Assembly (NCBI GenBank): GCA_946480475.1
Contig: CAMLJM010000012.1
Location: 9,115-73,114, forward strand
Direction: 5' to 3'
Source of the DNA: an uncultured Alphaproteobacteria bacterium
GTDB lineage: Bacteria > Pseudomonadota > Alphaproteobacteria > Micavibrionales > Micavibrionaceae
DNA length: 64,000 nucleotides
Position 1 is the first letter of the stretch. The number at the start of each line of letters is the position of its first letter. The translations under genes were made by a program, and so were the position numbers. Shown here one piece after another: positions 1-11,000 of this stretch. Below the pieces are notes generated by a model. It made no database searches and was not told the origin of the DNA. It worked only from the letters and a program-made list of their open reading frames with translations.

Positions 1-724
1 CGCGACGACGCAATTTTTCATTCGTGGGGATCAGGTTTACCATCAGTCCATCATGCACACGGCCCATGCGGGTCATGATGGCCGTTGAGAGCATGTTGAT
101 GGCGGCTTTTTGCGCTGTGCCTGCGTTCATGCGGGTAGAGCCGGACACAGGCTCGGCCCCTGTATTTACGAAAATGGGATATTCGGCCACGCGCAAAAGC
201 TCGGAATCAGGATTGCTGGCGATGCCGATGGTGAGGGCGCCGGCTTCGCGTGCCGCGCGGCAGGCGGAGACTGTGAAGGGCGTTACACCACTCGCGGCGG
301 TGGCGATACAAACATCATGCTGATCGAGCTTTAACTGTGCCACTCGTTGGGCTGCCGCTACAGGATCATCTTCGGCATTTTCAATAGCAGTTTTCAGGGC
401 TTCTTCGCCGCCTGCGATAATGGTGGCGACGCGCATGGCGGGCCAGCCGAATGTGGGGGTGAGTTCCGTGCCGTCCTGTACGCCGATACGGATGGATGTT
501 CCAGCGCCAGCATAAACGATGCGGCCTGTATTGACGGCTTCAAGCCTGATAGCAGCTTCTTCAGCAGCAGCGGCTAGCATCGGTACGGCGGCGCGTACGG
601 CCTGCAGGCTGCGCGCCTGATCATCAAGCAGGGCATCGATCACCCGACTCATGGGCCATTGGTCAACACCGTGATAGCCTTTGTTGTAACCTTCGGTGGC
701 GATTTTGCTCTTGAGGACGCTCAT
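1..724 (-). CDS. murQ: N-acetylmuramic acid 6-phosphate etherase, 3' end outside window
   Basis: The reverse strand is open from an ATG at 724 to the window edge, giving 241 codons of a protein usually near 300 residues, so about 55 C-terminal residues are missing. MurQ cleaves the lactyl ether of MurNAc-6-phosphate in cytoplasmic peptidoglycan recycling. The start MSVLKSKIATEGYN, the block YAGAGTSIRIGVQDGTEL and the segment GAEPVSGSTRMNAGTAQKAA are typical of the family's SIS sugar-isomerase fold. It is divergent from the leucine cluster to its right, separated by 146 bp in which I see no definite promoter. No other recycling gene is visible. Confidence 0.9.
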   Translation of the reverse strand, partial: MSVLKSKIATEGYNKGYHGVDQWPMSRVIDALLDDQARSLQAVRAAVPMLAAAAEEAAIRLEAVNTGRIVYAGAGTSIRIGVQDGTELTPTFGWPAMRVATIIAGGEEALKTAIENAEDDPVAAAQRVAQLKLDQHDVCIATAASGVTPFTVSACRAAREAGALTIGIASNPDSELLRVAEYPIFVNTGAEPVSGSTRMNAGTAQKAAINMLSTAIMTRMGRVHDGLMVNLIPTNEKLRRR

Positions 725-870
725 GAAGGATATTAGGACATAAACCAAGCTGGGGAACAAGGGATTCCGCTGTTTCTTGCACTGCAATACTGAGGTTCCC
801 GGGCTTTTTACCGGGCTTTTGAAATGGGGGGGATTTTGCTAGACTCAGGCTCTCATTAACGGGGTTATGA

Positions 871-2796
871 ATGTTTACGAAAATACTGATCGCCAATCGC
901 GGTGAAATTGCCTGCCGTGTTATTTCGACGGCCCGCGCCATGGGTATCAAAACTGTGGCTGTTTATTCTGATGCCGACAAGAGTGCACGTCATGTGCGCA
1001 TGGCGGATGAAGCGGTGCGTATCGGCCCGGCGGCATCGCGTGATTCATACCTTCGTGGCGATATCATCATTGAGGCTGCGAAGAAAACAGGCGCACAAGC
1101 CATTCACCCCGGCTATGGCTTCCTGTCAGAGAATGAAGATTTCGCGGCGGCTTGCAAAGAGAACAAGATCACGTTTATCGGTCCGTCACCTGAGGCCATT
1201 AATGCGATGGGTCTGAAGGATAAAGCCAAAGAAATTATGAAGAAGGCCGGTGTGCCGATTGTACCCGGTTATATGGGTGATAATCAGGATGCTGAGTTCC
1301 TGAAAAAGGAGGCCGACAAGATCGGTTACCCGGTTTTGATCAAAGCGGTGGCTGGTGGTGGCGGCAAAGGCATGCGCCGTGTGGATGATGGTAAGGATTT
1401 CATAGAGTCTCTGGCTTCCTGCAAGCGCGAAGCACTGGCTTCATTCAGCAATGATCATGTACTGATTGAAAAATACGTGAACAGGCCGCGCCACGTCGAG
1501 GTGCAAGTATTTGGCGATATGCATGGCAATGCCGTCTATCTGTTTGAGCGTGATTGCAGTCTTCAACGTCGCCATCAGAAGGTGGTGGAGGAAGCGCCCG
1601 CACCAGGATTATCCGATAAGGTACGTAAGTCTCTGGGCGAGGCCGCGGTCAAAGCCGTTAAAGCGCTCAAATATACCAACGCGGGTACCATTGAGTTCAT
1701 CATGGATGCTACGACTAATGAATTCTATTTCATGGAAATGAATACGCGTTTGCAGGTCGAACATCCGGTGACCGAGATGATTACGGGCCAAGACCTTGTG
1801 TACTGGCAGTTGCTGGTGGCATCGGGCGAATTCCTGCCGCTGACGCAGGATGAACTGGAAGTTGACGGTCACGCGTTCGAGGTGCGTTTATACGCCGAAG
1901 ACCCCGCCAATAACTTCCTGCCGCAGATCGGCAGGATTACGGGTTTCCGTACGCCGGATGATCTGCGCGTTGATACGGGCGTGGAAGAGGGCGATAGCGT
2001 TTCCATCCATTATGACCCGATGATCGCCAAGCTGATCGTGCACGGCGACAGCCGCGAGGAAGCGATTGCCGAGATGCAATCGGCTCTGGAAAACACAGTA
2101 CTTTCCGGCCTGATCACCAATCAGGAATTTCTCTATAACATTTTCCTGAACGAAGATTTCGTGAGGGGTGATGTGGATACGGGCTTTATTCCCCGTCATG
2201 AGAAATCATTACTGCCGGAAAATTATGGCCGCCCGGATATTGACGATCTGGCGATTGCGGCGGCGCATTGCCTGTCGGGTGATTATGATGATGACCCTTG
2301 GAGCATGACTGATAACTGGCGCTTGAATGGCGCGCTGACCCGTACGATTGATTTCCTGTCGCGCGGCGAAATTGTGAAAGTCTCTGTCACTTGCCGTGGT
2401 GATGAATTCGAAGTGACGCATGGCAAAGATAAAGCCGTGATCAGTCGTAATATGCTGGATCAGGTTAATCTGGCATCCGATGGCAACGACCTGACAATTT
2501 TCCGCGATGGCCGCGTAGTGCCGCTGCATCTCTATAAGCCAGGTGCTTCGGGTGAAGAAGCGGGCGGCGAAGGGCGTATCACCGCGCCGATGCCGGGTAA
2601 AATCATAAATGTCTTGGTGAAGAAGGGTGCTGCCGTGGATAAGAACCAACCCCTCCTTATCATGGAAGCCATGAAGATGGAAATGACCATTCGTGCCGGT
2701 TGCGCAGGCGTGGTTGGTGAGCTGCCTGTCAGTGCCGGTCAGCAAGTGGCCGATGGCGCGTTGCTGGTGGCGATTGAGCAGAAAGAAGCGGCGTAA
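871..2796 (+). CDS. mccA: methylcrotonyl-CoA carboxylase, biotin-containing alpha subunit
   Basis: 641 residues. An N-terminal biotin carboxylase (about 1-450) has the ATP-grasp glycine loop [11 protein letters not shown] near residue 160 and the conserved [12 protein letters not shown] and [14 protein letters not shown] blocks. A C-terminal biotin carrier domain has EAMKMEM with the biotinylated lysine near residue 602. The layout fits methylcrotonyl-, propionyl- or geranyl-CoA carboxylase alpha subunits. Methylcrotonyl-CoA is preferred because HMG-CoA lyase and isovaleryl-CoA dehydrogenase follow in the same operon (leucine catabolism). The stop overlaps the next start (TAATG). The carboxyltransferase beta subunit normally encoded beside it is absent here, so the substrate is inferred from context. 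Confidence 0.87.
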   Translation: MFTKILIANRGEIACRVISTARAMGIKTVAVYSDADKSARHVRMADEAVRIGPAASRDSYLRGDIIIEAAKKTGAQAIHPGYGFLSENEDFAAACKENKITFIGPSPEAINAMGLKDKAKEIMKKAGVPIVPGYMGDNQDAEFLKKEADKIGYPVLIKAVAGGGGKGMRRVDDGKDFIESLASCKREALASFSNDHVLIEKYVNRPRHVEVQVFGDMHGNAVYLFERDCSLQRRHQKVVEEAPAPGLSDKVRKSLGEAAVKAVKALKYTNAGTIEFIMDATTNEFYFMEMNTRLQVEHPVTEMITGQDLVYWQLLVASGEFLPLTQDELEVDGHAFEVRLYAEDPANNFLPQIGRITGFRTPDDLRVDTGVEEGDSVSIHYDPMIAKLIVHGDSREEAIAEMQSALENTVLSGLITNQEFLYNIFLNEDFVRGDVDTGFIPRHEKSLLPENYGRPDIDDLAIAAAHCLSGDYDDDPWSMTDNWRLNGALTRTIDFLSRGEIVKVSVTCRGDEFEVTHGKDKAVISRNMLDQVNLASDGNDLTIFRDGRVVPLHLYKPGASGEEAGGEGRITAPMPGKIINVLVKKGAAVDKNQPLLIMEAMKMEMTIRAGCAGVVGELPVSAGQQVADGALLVAIEQKEAA

Positions 2797-3692
2797 TGGC
2801 TTTTCCTTCTCAAGTTCGTATTTACGAGGTTGGACCGCGTGATGGGTTGCAGAATGAGAAAGTCATTCTGCCTGCCGTTGTCAAAATTGAACTAATCAAT
2901 CGTCTGTCTGAAACGGGACTGACGCATATTGAGACCACATCGTTTGTGTCCCCGAAATGGGTGCCGCAGATGGGCGATGCTGCCGAAGTGATGGCGGGTA
3001 TTAAGCGTAAGCCGGGTGTGACTTATCCGGTTCTGGTGCCGAATGAAAAGGGCATGGAGGGGGCGCTGGCTGCAGGTGCGACCGAGATCGCCGTCTTTGC
3101 TGCGGCTTCCGAGGGCTTCAGCCAGAAAAATATCAATTGCTCCATCGCCGAGAGCCTTGAGCGTTTCAAGCCTGTGATTGCCACAGCGCAGAAAAATAAT
3201 GTCAAGGTGCGGGGTTATGTGTCCTGCGTGGTTGGCTGCCCCTATGATGGCGCGATTGCCCCGGACAAAGTTGCCGATGTATCGGCGGCGCTCAGTGATA
3301 TGGGCTGTTATGAAATTTCATTGGGTGACACAATCGGCGTCGGTACGCCGAATAAAATTCAGGATATGTTGAATGCTGTCATCAAGCGCGTTCCTGTGGC
3401 GCAACTGGCGCTGCATTGCCATGATACCTATGGTCAGGCACTGGCGAATATCTATGCCGGATTACAGGCCGGTGTTGCCGTGATAGACTCATCCGTGGCC
3501 GGTATCGGTGGGTGCCCCTATGCCAAGAATGCGACGGGCAATGTCGCTACCGAAGATGTGCTTTATATGCTGGATGGTCTGGGGATCAGAACCGGCGTTG
3601 ATATTGCCAATATTATTGATGTGGCCTGGTTTATATCCGGCCACCTCAACAGAAAGCCCGTGTCAAACGTGGCGAATGCTCTAATAAGATGA
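2796..3692 (+). CDS. mvaB: hydroxymethylglutaryl-CoA lyase
   Basis: 298 residues, the usual length. It cleaves HMG-CoA to acetoacetate and acetyl-CoA, the last step of leucine degradation. The DRE-TIM signature is at the N-terminus ([10 protein letters not shown]), a metal-ligand block is [12 protein letters not shown], and the HMG-CoA lyase loop [17 protein letters not shown] carries the catalytic cysteine near residue 240. It overlaps mccA by 1 nt and the following membrane-protein gene by 4 nt (ATGA), so translation of all three is probably coupled. Confidence 0.95.
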   Translation: MAFPSQVRIYEVGPRDGLQNEKVILPAVVKIELINRLSETGLTHIETTSFVSPKWVPQMGDAAEVMAGIKRKPGVTYPVLVPNEKGMEGALAAGATEIAVFAAASEGFSQKNINCSIAESLERFKPVIATAQKNNVKVRGYVSCVVGCPYDGAIAPDKVADVSAALSDMGCYEISLGDTIGVGTPNKIQDMLNAVIKRVPVAQLALHCHDTYGQALANIYAGLQAGVAVIDSSVAGIGGCPYAKNATGNVATEDVLYMLDGLGIRTGVDIANIIDVAWFISGHLNRKPVSNVANALIR

Positions 3693-4060
3693 AAATGGTT
3701 CGTATATTCTTATATTTTCTACTGGGCTATGTCGTGGGTGGGCTAACTTGGCCTGTTTCAAGCATGCTTATAGTCGGGCACTTTTTACCTCATGATTCAG
3801 GCAGTGGGCTGTTAGTCGCTCAAGTTATTATGACGCTGATAGCTATATATGTTTCGTTCAAATATGACTTTATAACATTATCATTTCTGACTTTAGGGTT
3901 TTTTGTGGGGTTCAATACTCTGCCCTATCTATTTAACTCAACAGAGATGAAGGGATGGTACTTCGTGGCTATGATTGCGAGTCTCTGCTTCATAGTAATC
4001 CCCTTTCTATTGGGTGTTGGAGCAATTCTTACTAATATTAGTATCAGGAGAGGAAAATAA
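3689..4060 (+). CDS. small integral membrane protein inside the leucine operon
   Basis: 123 residues, unrecognised. It is nearly all hydrophobic, with about four predicted membrane segments (residues 4-28, 33-54, 58-78 and 88-115) and a short basic C-terminus (SIRRGK). It overlaps the HMG-CoA lyase gene by 4 nt and its stop overlaps the ivd start (TAATG), so it is fully embedded in the coupled operon. It is visibly more AT-rich than both neighbours. No catalytic motif is visible. A role in substrate uptake or membrane association of the pathway is possible but unsupported. Confidence 0.72.
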   Translation: MKMVRIFLYFLLGYVVGGLTWPVSSMLIVGHFLPHDSGSGLLVAQVIMTLIAIYVSFKYDFITLSFLTLGFFVGFNTLPYLFNSTEMKGWYFVAMIASLCFIVIPFLLGVGAILTNISIRRGK

Positions 4061-5223
4061 TGTCTTATCCCACATTGAAATTTGCGCACCCGGAAGAAAT
4101 CGAGATGCTGCGCGAGGAAGTATACAAGTTTGTTGCAGCAGAGCTGGCGCCACGTGCGGCACAGATCGATGAGGAAAACGAGTTCCCTGCCGATATGTGG
4201 AAAAAATTCGGCGATATGGGTTTGCTTGGCATGACCGTGCCGGAAGAATTTGGTGGCGTGAACATGGGGTACCTTGCTCATGTGGTGGCGATGGAGGAAA
4301 TTTCCCGCGCGTCTGCTTCGGTGGCGCTCTCTTATGGTGCGCATTCAAACCTATGCGTGAACCAGATCAACCGTAATGGTAATGCCGAACAGAAGAAGAA
4401 ATACCTGCCGAAACTGATTTCCGGTGACCATGTCGGGGCGCTCGCGATGTCGGAACCTGGTGCGGGCAGTGATGTGGTTTCCATGAAACTGCGTGCTGAG
4501 AAGAAGGGAGATCGTTACGTTCTGAATGGCAACAAAATGTGGATCACCAATGGCCCGAACGCCGATACGCTGGTGGTCTATGCCAAGACGGATGCCGCTG
4601 CCGGGTCAAAAGGCATTACGGCTTTTATTATCGAGAAGGGTTTCAAAGGATTCACGACAGCGCAAAAGCTGGATAAGCTCGGCATGCGCGGTTCCAACAC
4701 CTGCGAACTGGTGTTCCAGGATTGCGAGGTGCCGGAAGAAAATGTTCTCGGCGAAGTCGGCAAAGGCGTGAAAGTGCTGATGAGCGGCCTTGATTATGAG
4801 CGCGTGGTGCTTTCCGGTGGCCCACTCGGCATCATGCAGGCGTGTCTTGATGTGGTTATTCCGTACATTCATGACCGTAAGCAATTCGATCAGCCGATTG
4901 GCATGTTCCAGTTGATGCAAGGCAAGGTCGCTGATATGTACACGACACTCTCCAGCCAACGCGCTTACGTTTATGCCGTGGCGCAGGCCTGTGATCGTGG
5001 CGAAACCACACGTAAGGATGCAGCAGGCTGTATCCTGATGTCAGCGGAAGCGGCTACACAGATGGCGCTGCAGGCTATCCAATGCCTTGGCGGTAATGGT
5101 TATATCAACGAATTCCCGACGGGTCGATTGCTCCGCGATGCCAAGCTCTATGAGATCGGTGCCGGCACATCGGAAATCCGTCGCATGCTGATCGGGCGCG
5201 AGCTGTTTGAAGAGACCAAATAA
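4060..5223 (+). CDS. ivd: isovaleryl-CoA dehydrogenase
   Basis: 387 residues, an acyl-CoA dehydrogenase of normal length. It oxidises isovaleryl-CoA to 3-methylcrotonyl-CoA with FAD, passing electrons to ETF. The FAD/substrate blocks [11 protein letters not shown] and [17 protein letters not shown] are present, as are the C-terminal [20 protein letters not shown] and [18 protein letters not shown]. The segment [15 protein letters not shown] carries the Glu (about residue 247) at the position special to isovaleryl-CoA dehydrogenases rather than the usual late catalytic Glu. It is the last gene of the coupled run, followed at once by a hairpin terminator. Confidence 0.94.
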   Translation: MSYPTLKFAHPEEIEMLREEVYKFVAAELAPRAAQIDEENEFPADMWKKFGDMGLLGMTVPEEFGGVNMGYLAHVVAMEEISRASASVALSYGAHSNLCVNQINRNGNAEQKKKYLPKLISGDHVGALAMSEPGAGSDVVSMKLRAEKKGDRYVLNGNKMWITNGPNADTLVVYAKTDAAAGSKGITAFIIEKGFKGFTTAQKLDKLGMRGSNTCELVFQDCEVPEENVLGEVGKGVKVLMSGLDYERVVLSGGPLGIMQACLDVVIPYIHDRKQFDQPIGMFQLMQGKVADMYTTLSSQRAYVYAVAQACDRGETTRKDAAGCILMSAEAATQMALQAIQCLGGNGYINEFPTGRLLRDAKLYEIGAGTSEIRRMLIGRELFEETK

Positions 5224-5230
5224 TCAATCT

Positions 5231-5250
5231 CTTTACTGAAGTAAAGGTTT
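5231..5250 (+). terminator. intrinsic terminator after ivd
   Basis: CTTTAC / GTAAAG stem (5231-5236 with 5241-5246) around a TGAA loop, followed by GTTTTCC. It starts 8 nt after the ivd stop. Its left arm also contains the stop codon of the convergent gene. On the minus strand no T-run follows, so it should work mainly for the leucine operon. Confidence 0.65.
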
Positions 5251-5886
5251 TCCTTCTACGACTCGGGCGTCAGAGACGAGATCGTGTCGGCGTCCGATCA
5301 GCGAGAGGTAGTTTCGTTTTTTGTCAGTGCCGTATGCGCTTTTAAGAAAATTAGTCAAACAACCATTTCCATAGACGCCTGAGTCAATTGTGAAAACGTC
5401 TTTATCAATTTCTCTAAGATCAAGAAATGCTTCTTGAGGATAGATTTTGTTCTGAAGATTGACGGCAATCCTAAATTGAAGTCCGGGTTGCGATTTTGGC
5501 AGATTCATTCTTTCTTGAAAGAAGCTATGAGATTTTTCCGGCGGAAGATACTTGCAGGTAATCACGACTTCTGATCCATTAGTGGTAGGTTTGTGAAATA
5601 AAATCTGTGGATTTTGTGCTTTCTGACGATAAAGATCAGTGAGGCGATTAATGCCTGTAATGTTCGCTAGTTCATCGAAAGTGAATACCTCATCAGCCTG
5701 ACGTGCGACTCTGAGATGATCCAGTTTTCCGAAGTAGCCCATTGAGGCCAGACCTTCCATCAAGGGACCTTTTGTTTTAAAACCGGCCAACTGGTGTGTG
5801 CGTGTAGCGATATAAGCGCTAAAATAAAAGCACTTCTCTATCAGTCTAATGAGCCAATCACTTGGTTCTGGATTTTGATTAAGCAT
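5233..5886 (-). CDS. hypothetical protein
   Basis: 217 residues, unrecognised, with no signal peptide or clear membrane segment. The first third contains LIRLIEKCFYFSAYIATRTHQ and the rest is a mixed alpha/beta sequence with two cysteines late on. It is convergent with ivd and separated from it by 9 nt. Its base composition is AT-rich relative to the catabolic genes, which fits an accessory or transferred gene. The open frame, isolated position and AT-rich upstream region support a real gene; the function is unknown. Confidence 0.6.
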   Translation of the reverse strand: MLNQNPEPSDWLIRLIEKCFYFSAYIATRTHQLAGFKTKGPLMEGLASMGYFGKLDHLRVARQADEVFTFDELANITGINRLTDLYRQKAQNPQILFHKPTTNGSEVVITCKYLPPEKSHSFFQERMNLPKSQPGLQFRIAVNLQNKIYPQEAFLDLREIDKDVFTIDSGVYGNGCLTNFLKSAYGTDKKRNYLSLIGRRHDLVSDARVVEGKPLLQ

Positions 5887-5931
5887 ACCAAAGAATAATT
5901 ATTTATATTCGTAATATCAATTAACTCATAA

Positions 5932-5958
5932 AATAACCATATTTTTCATTAGGTTATT
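5932..5958 (-). terminator. AT-rich hairpin after the PH-domain gene
   Basis: AATAACC / GGTTATT arms (5932-5938 with 5952-5958) lie directly after the TAG stop of the upstream minus-strand gene and are followed on that strand by TTTT. The stem is AT-rich and the loop is 13 nt, so it is a plausible but weak terminator. Confidence 0.4.
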
Positions 5959-7002
5959 CTATTTCATAACCTGTTTTGGCTCTTCCGGATGAGGTTTGTT
6001 CTCATTGGCAGCTTTTGCGGCCTCATCGAAGTTTTGCAGTAATTCTTCATCCGGGCCTTCGGGTTCAAGGCGAGACTCATCTGCCATCGGGTGTGGCGTG
6101 GGGGCAGATGTGTCTTCATCCAGAATTTCTGCGCCGGGTGGAATGGGCAGGATGCCTTTGGCCTCGATTTCTTCTGTTACTTTTTCAGTGACCTTCTCCG
6201 TCACTTTTTCAGCCACGCGTTCTACCATGGTGGGTACAACCTGTTCTACGATGGCAGCAACAGTTACAGGATCTACTGTTGCAGGCGCTGCTGGCTGCGC
6301 AGGAGTAGCGGCTGCGGGAATGCGCTGCATTGCTTCGGCTACAGCACGGGCAATTACTTCCGTCTGGTCCAGATGTTCATCTTTTTGTAATGCAGGGGTA
6401 TCGCGTTCCAAGCTGGGAGATTTGCTCAGGGAAGCATCTTCGACCATGGCAATGGTTTTATCACCCACAACCAGTGACACAGTATCCGTTACCTCGGTGC
6501 GCATTTTGTGCAGAGCTTTCAGAAATACGTTCGGATTTTCGATGGCGGGCAGGTGAACGTCACCAATAAAGCGACAATCAAGATTGACGTAGCCATAGTT
6601 CAGGAAACGGCCTAAGTAACCTGTATTCAGGTTTTCACCACGAATTTCTTCGATATCAATTTCTTTGACGTTGATGAACAGCCAGCCATGCTTATGCATG
6701 ATGCGCCGATTGGTAAGGCCAATTTCTGTCGTCAATACTTTGACCACATACAACGAACAGATGATGGCGCCAAAGAACAAGGCAAAAGGGGTTAGCCAAG
6801 CCTGTATCGCCAGTATCGGCAAGCCCATTGCCGACGTTGCTGGTATGATAGCCAGAATATGGTTGAATACGGATCCCGCTATGCGAGCGATTGCAACACA
6901 GGCAACAAACCACAAAATACCCTGGGCGATATAAATCCAGTGCAAACGGGCGATCCCGATCAGCTTTTCATCTTTACCAATGATTTTACTGATATAAGAC
7001 AT
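5959..7002 (-). CDS. PH-domain (YdbS-like) membrane protein with long acidic tail
   Basis: 347 residues. The N-terminal 170 residues resemble bacterial PH-domain membrane proteins: two hydrophobic segments (about 25-45 and 65-90), then a PH-like strand region with TEIGLTNRRIMHKHGWLF and the typical IDIEEIRGENLN block. The C-terminal half is low complexity: an Ala/Pro-rich linker, a run of EKVT units repeating every four residues (encoded by 12-nt DNA repeats near 6180-6225), then a Pro/Glu-rich acidic end. The tail should be cytoplasmic and partly coiled or disordered. Function unknown; family members sit in the inner membrane. Confidence 0.72.
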   Translation of the reverse strand: MSYISKIIGKDEKLIGIARLHWIYIAQGILWFVACVAIARIAGSVFNHILAIIPATSAMGLPILAIQAWLTPFALFFGAIICSLYVVKVLTTEIGLTNRRIMHKHGWLFINVKEIDIEEIRGENLNTGYLGRFLNYGYVNLDCRFIGDVHLPAIENPNVFLKALHKMRTEVTDTVSLVVGDKTIAMVEDASLSKSPSLERDTPALQKDEHLDQTEVIARAVAEAMQRIPAAATPAQPAAPATVDPVTVAAIVEQVVPTMVERVAEKVTEKVTEKVTEEIEAKGILPIPPGAEILDEDTSAPTPHPMADESRLEPEGPDEELLQNFDEAAKAANENKPHPEEPKQVMK

Positions 7003-7077
7003 AACTCTGCTCCTTTTTATACTTCCCGTAATGAAAACGGGTGAGCAGGTACGGGGGTTCCTTTCTTATGTCAATAA

Positions 7078-7512
7078 CTAACCTAGAGTGCGCCCAATGA
7101 GCTTGCCGAGGCCCTTCAGTTTTTTATCTTGGGCATAAGTCAGAGCAGCCTGTGTCTGCATATCCTGAGGCAGTTTGCGGCGAATATGATCGGTACTAAA
7201 GGCGTCTGCCAGTACAAGGCGTTTGGCGATCCTGTCGGCAAACTTGACTGTGATTTTATCCTGACGATATGCCACCAGGGCTTTTGGAAAAGCAAAAGGA
7301 GTAATGAACATCAGGAGTTTCAATGTGCTGTCCTGACTGAAGAAGCCTGTCGCCTGTAAGGCAAAAAGCATGTTATACGCCTCAGCTTTCCAGCTGATAC
7401 CTTCATATTCGCGCGTCATTACATCCGAAACCAGAGGAGTCGCGGAGTCGATAAAATCCCGGCATAAATTGGCATATGCCCTAAGGCGGAGGGTTTCTTG
7501 CGTCCCTTCCAT
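7078..7512 (-). CDS. hypothetical protein
   Basis: 144 residues, unrecognised, mostly helical by appearance, without signal peptide or obvious motif. A hydrophobic stretch (LKLLMFITPFAFPKALVAY) lies near residues 82-100, and the C-terminus is basic with paired glycines (KGLGKLIGRTLG). It sits 75 bp upstream of the PH-domain gene on the same strand and may share a transcript with it. Confidence 0.55.
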   Translation of the reverse strand: MEGTQETLRLRAYANLCRDFIDSATPLVSDVMTREYEGISWKAEAYNMLFALQATGFFSQDSTLKLLMFITPFAFPKALVAYRQDKITVKFADRIAKRLVLADAFSTDHIRRKLPQDMQTQAALTYAQDKKLKGLGKLIGRTLG

Positions 7513-7600
7513 TCGTGATTTCCCTGAAGATCAAATTATTATTGCCCTTATTCATTCCAGAATAAGGGCGCAGGGTCAACTGGGATTTATGGATATTATA

Positions 7601-7876
7601 TCAGGAACGCGGCATATGAATGGGGCCGCCATTTACATAGGTGCCGCCACCACTACTGCCGCCGGTAAAACCTGAACTCGGGGCCGCAAAGCTGAAGTTG
7701 TTACGGGCGCCATTGAAAGTTGAGAAGACGGCGCTTTGGGTTTGATCCTTAATGCTCTGCATATGGGTGCGTGCTGAATAGTCATCTTTCATGCTCATAA
7801 TAAATGGCACGATGATGAAAAACAGTGTCCCCAGAGAGAACAGTTCTTTGTAAAGAACGCGGAAAAGTGAACCCAA
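7601..7876 (-). CDS. hypothetical small membrane-anchored protein with Gly/Ser tail
   Basis: 91 residues: one hydrophobic segment near the N-terminus (LFSLGTLFFIIVPFIMS), a polar middle and a Gly/Ser-rich end (SGFTGGSSGGGTYVNGG). It resembles no family I can name. It reads in the same direction as the two genes to its left, with an 88-bp gap. Evidence is only the ORF and its plausible membrane topology. Confidence 0.5.
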   Translation of the reverse strand: MGSLFRVLYKELFSLGTLFFIIVPFIMSMKDDYSARTHMQSIKDQTQSAVFSTFNGARNNFSFAAPSSGFTGGSSGGGTYVNGGPIHMPRS

Positions 7877-8063
7877 TTTATACTCCGTCTAACCCAAGCC
7901 TTATTATGCCGCAAGCTTATTAAAAGGGTTTTAATAATGAGTAAAACTGTGCGTAATTTTATTTCTTGCGGCGCACCAATTCTGGGGGGTGCGGCTGGAA
8001 AAAACCTTGCGAATCCCTTAGGTTAATAACGTTCTTTCAAACAGGGAAAACGAGATAGACAGT

Positions 8064-11000
8064 ATGTCACCAAACACTGCGGCTGCGCTTCGTCAGGTAT
8101 CGCTTAAGGATAAATTTGAACTGGATGATGGCGTGGCGTATATGTCCGGGATTCAGGCATTGACGCGCTTGCCTATCGTGCAGCGTCGCCGCGATATCGC
8201 GGCAGGTTTGAATACAGCGGGTTTTATTTCCGGTTATCGCGGCTCACCGCTCGGGGGGTATGACCTGTCTTTGGAACGGGCTAAAAAATACCTTGATGAA
8301 ATGAACGTCAAGTTTATTCCGGGCGTGAATGAAGATCTGGCTGCAACGGCTGTATGGGGTACCCAACAGGTCGGTTTCTACCAGAACCATAATGTAGATG
8401 GCGTATTTGGCATCTGGTACGGCAAGGCGCCGGGTATTGATCGTTCGGGGGATGTTATACGTCATGCCAACGCGAATGGTACGGCACCATTAGGCGGTGT
8501 TCTCGCCATTTTTGGTGACGATCATGCGTGCAAATCATCAACCTTGCCCTGTCAAAGTGACCATGCGCTTTATGCGATGCAGGTACCGCAGCTATATCCT
8601 GCGAGTATTCAGGAATTTGTCGAGTATGGCTTGCTGGGGATTGCGATGTCTCGCTATTCCGGCTGCTGGAGCGCGCTAAAGGTAACGTCTGAAACGGTAG
8701 AGACATCAGGTACCGTGGACCTCTCACGCGAGAACCGTGCAATCGTCCTTCCGGGTGATGACGAATTTATCATGCCGCCTGGTGGTCTGCATATCCGCCT
8801 GAACGACACGCCGCGCGAGATTGATTACCGCCTGCAGAATTTCAAGCTGTTTGCGTGCCATGCGTTCGCGCGCAAGAACAATATCGATCGGGTGGTGTGG
8901 GATTCACCTAAGCCACGTTTCGGCATCATTACATCCGGCAAATCGTATGGTGATGTGCGTCAGGCACTGCTGGAACTGGGCATTACTGAGCAGGTGGCCA
9001 AAGATATTGGCCTTCGTCTCTATAAAGTCGGCATGACATGGCCGCTGGAACCGAAAGGCGTTCAAGCTTTTGTCGAAGGTCTCGAAGAAATCCTGATCGT
9101 TGAAGAAAAGCGCGAATTTATCGAGTACCAGTTGAAGCAGCAAATCTTTAACTGGGATGAAAAGCGCCGTCCAGTGGTGGTGGGCAAATATGATGAACAT
9201 CGCAACCGCCTGCTGCCGTTGCATAACGATCAATCAGTAGGGTTGGTGGCGAAGATCATCGCCCAGCGCATCAGCCGTTTCTATCATAGTCCGCAGGTTG
9301 ACCGTGCGCTGACATTCTATGCTGATTACGAGAAAAAAATGGAGGGCTATGTTCCCGTAACACTCCGTCGTCCATGGTATTGCTCAGGCTGCCCGCACAA
9401 CACGTCAACCAAAGTGCCTGAGGGCAGTTTTGCGATGGTGGGTATCGGCTGCCATTACATGGTGCAGTGGATGGACCGCAATTCATCGCTCTGCACGCAG
9501 ATGGGTGGTGAAGGTGTGCCCTGGATTGGTGCCTCGGCCTTTACTGACACCAAACATATTTTTGCTAACCTTGGCGATGGCACGTATTTCCATTCCGGCA
9601 CGTTGGCCATTCGTGCTGCTGTGGCGGCTAAGGTCAATATTACATACAAAATTCTATATAACGATGCTGTTGCCATGACAGGTGGCCAGCATGTTGATGG
9701 CGAATTACCGGTTTACCGCGTGGCGCAACAGGTTGTTGCCGAAGGGGTAACGAAATGCTGGATCGTCAGTGAGAACCCTGAGAACTATGCCGACCGTAAG
9801 GGTATACCTGCTGAAGTGCCTGTGTTGCACAGAAGCTGGATGGATAAAATCCAGCTTGAGGCGCGCGAGACACCGGGCACAACCGTTATTATCTACGACC
9901 AGACCTGCGCCGCTGAAAAACGCCGCCGTCGCAAACGTGGTCAATATCCTGATCCCGCAAAACGCGTGATGATCAATTCCGCTGTCTGCGAAGGTTGCGG
10001 TGACTGCTCAGTGCAGTCGAACTGCGTGTCCGTACAGCCACTGGAAACTGAGTATGGCCGCAAGCGCCAGATTAACCAATCCAGCTGCAATAAGGACTTT
10101 TCCTGCCTGAAAGGTTTCTGCCCCTCATTCGTGACGATTGAGGGTGGTTCGTTGAAGAAAACAAAGGGCGGTGATGCCGCATCCGTCTTTGCAGCGATCC
10201 CGCAACCAAAAGTACCAGCGCTGGAACATGCCTGGAACGTGATGGTGACGGGTATCGGTGGCACGGGCGTTCTAACCGTCGGTGCGCTGATGGGTATGGC
10301 TGCCCACCTTGAGGGTAAGCGCTGTGCCATTCTTGATTCAACTGGTCTGGCACAAAAGGGTGGTGAGGTTCTCTCGCACGTTCGCCTGGCGCCAACGCAG
10401 GATGAATTGCGTACAGGACACATCATTACGGGCGGTACAGATCTGTTGCTGGCTTGTGATATTGTTTCAAGTGTAGGTAAGGCATCTTACGAGACACTGA
10501 ACCGCGAACGTACTCATGCTATTGTGAACGCCGAAAATACACCCGTATCGGCTTTTGTTCTAAACAATAAAATGGATTTCAAGGATGATGAAATTCGGAA
10601 AGAATTGGAAGCGGCGGTTAAAGATTTTTCCTATGTTGATGCTACGGATGTGACAGCAACCCTGTTGGGCGATGAGATGGGTACCAATGTATTCATGATG
10701 GGTTATGCATGGCAACGCGGTCTTGTGCCGTTATCTGAAGAAGCTATCATGAAAGCAATCGACCTGAATGGCGTTTCAATTGAAGAGAACAAAAAAGCTT
10801 TCAATTACGGGCGTCTGGCAGCGCATGATCCGGCCAAACTGGCTGCGCTTGTCCAGGAAGTAGCGGGTGGCGTTCTGGAAGAGCCTATTGCGCAAACTTT
10901 CGATGATATTGTCGGTAAACGCATTAAATACCTTACTGATTATCAGGATGCTGCTTACGCTGACCGTTACCGTTTGGCGGTGGAGAAATTCCGTGGAGTT

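Noticed and set aside
2209..2745. 178-codon minus-strand ORF inside mccA
   Set aside because: Complete overlap with a well-conserved biotin-enzyme gene; the product looks like a reverse-frame shadow.
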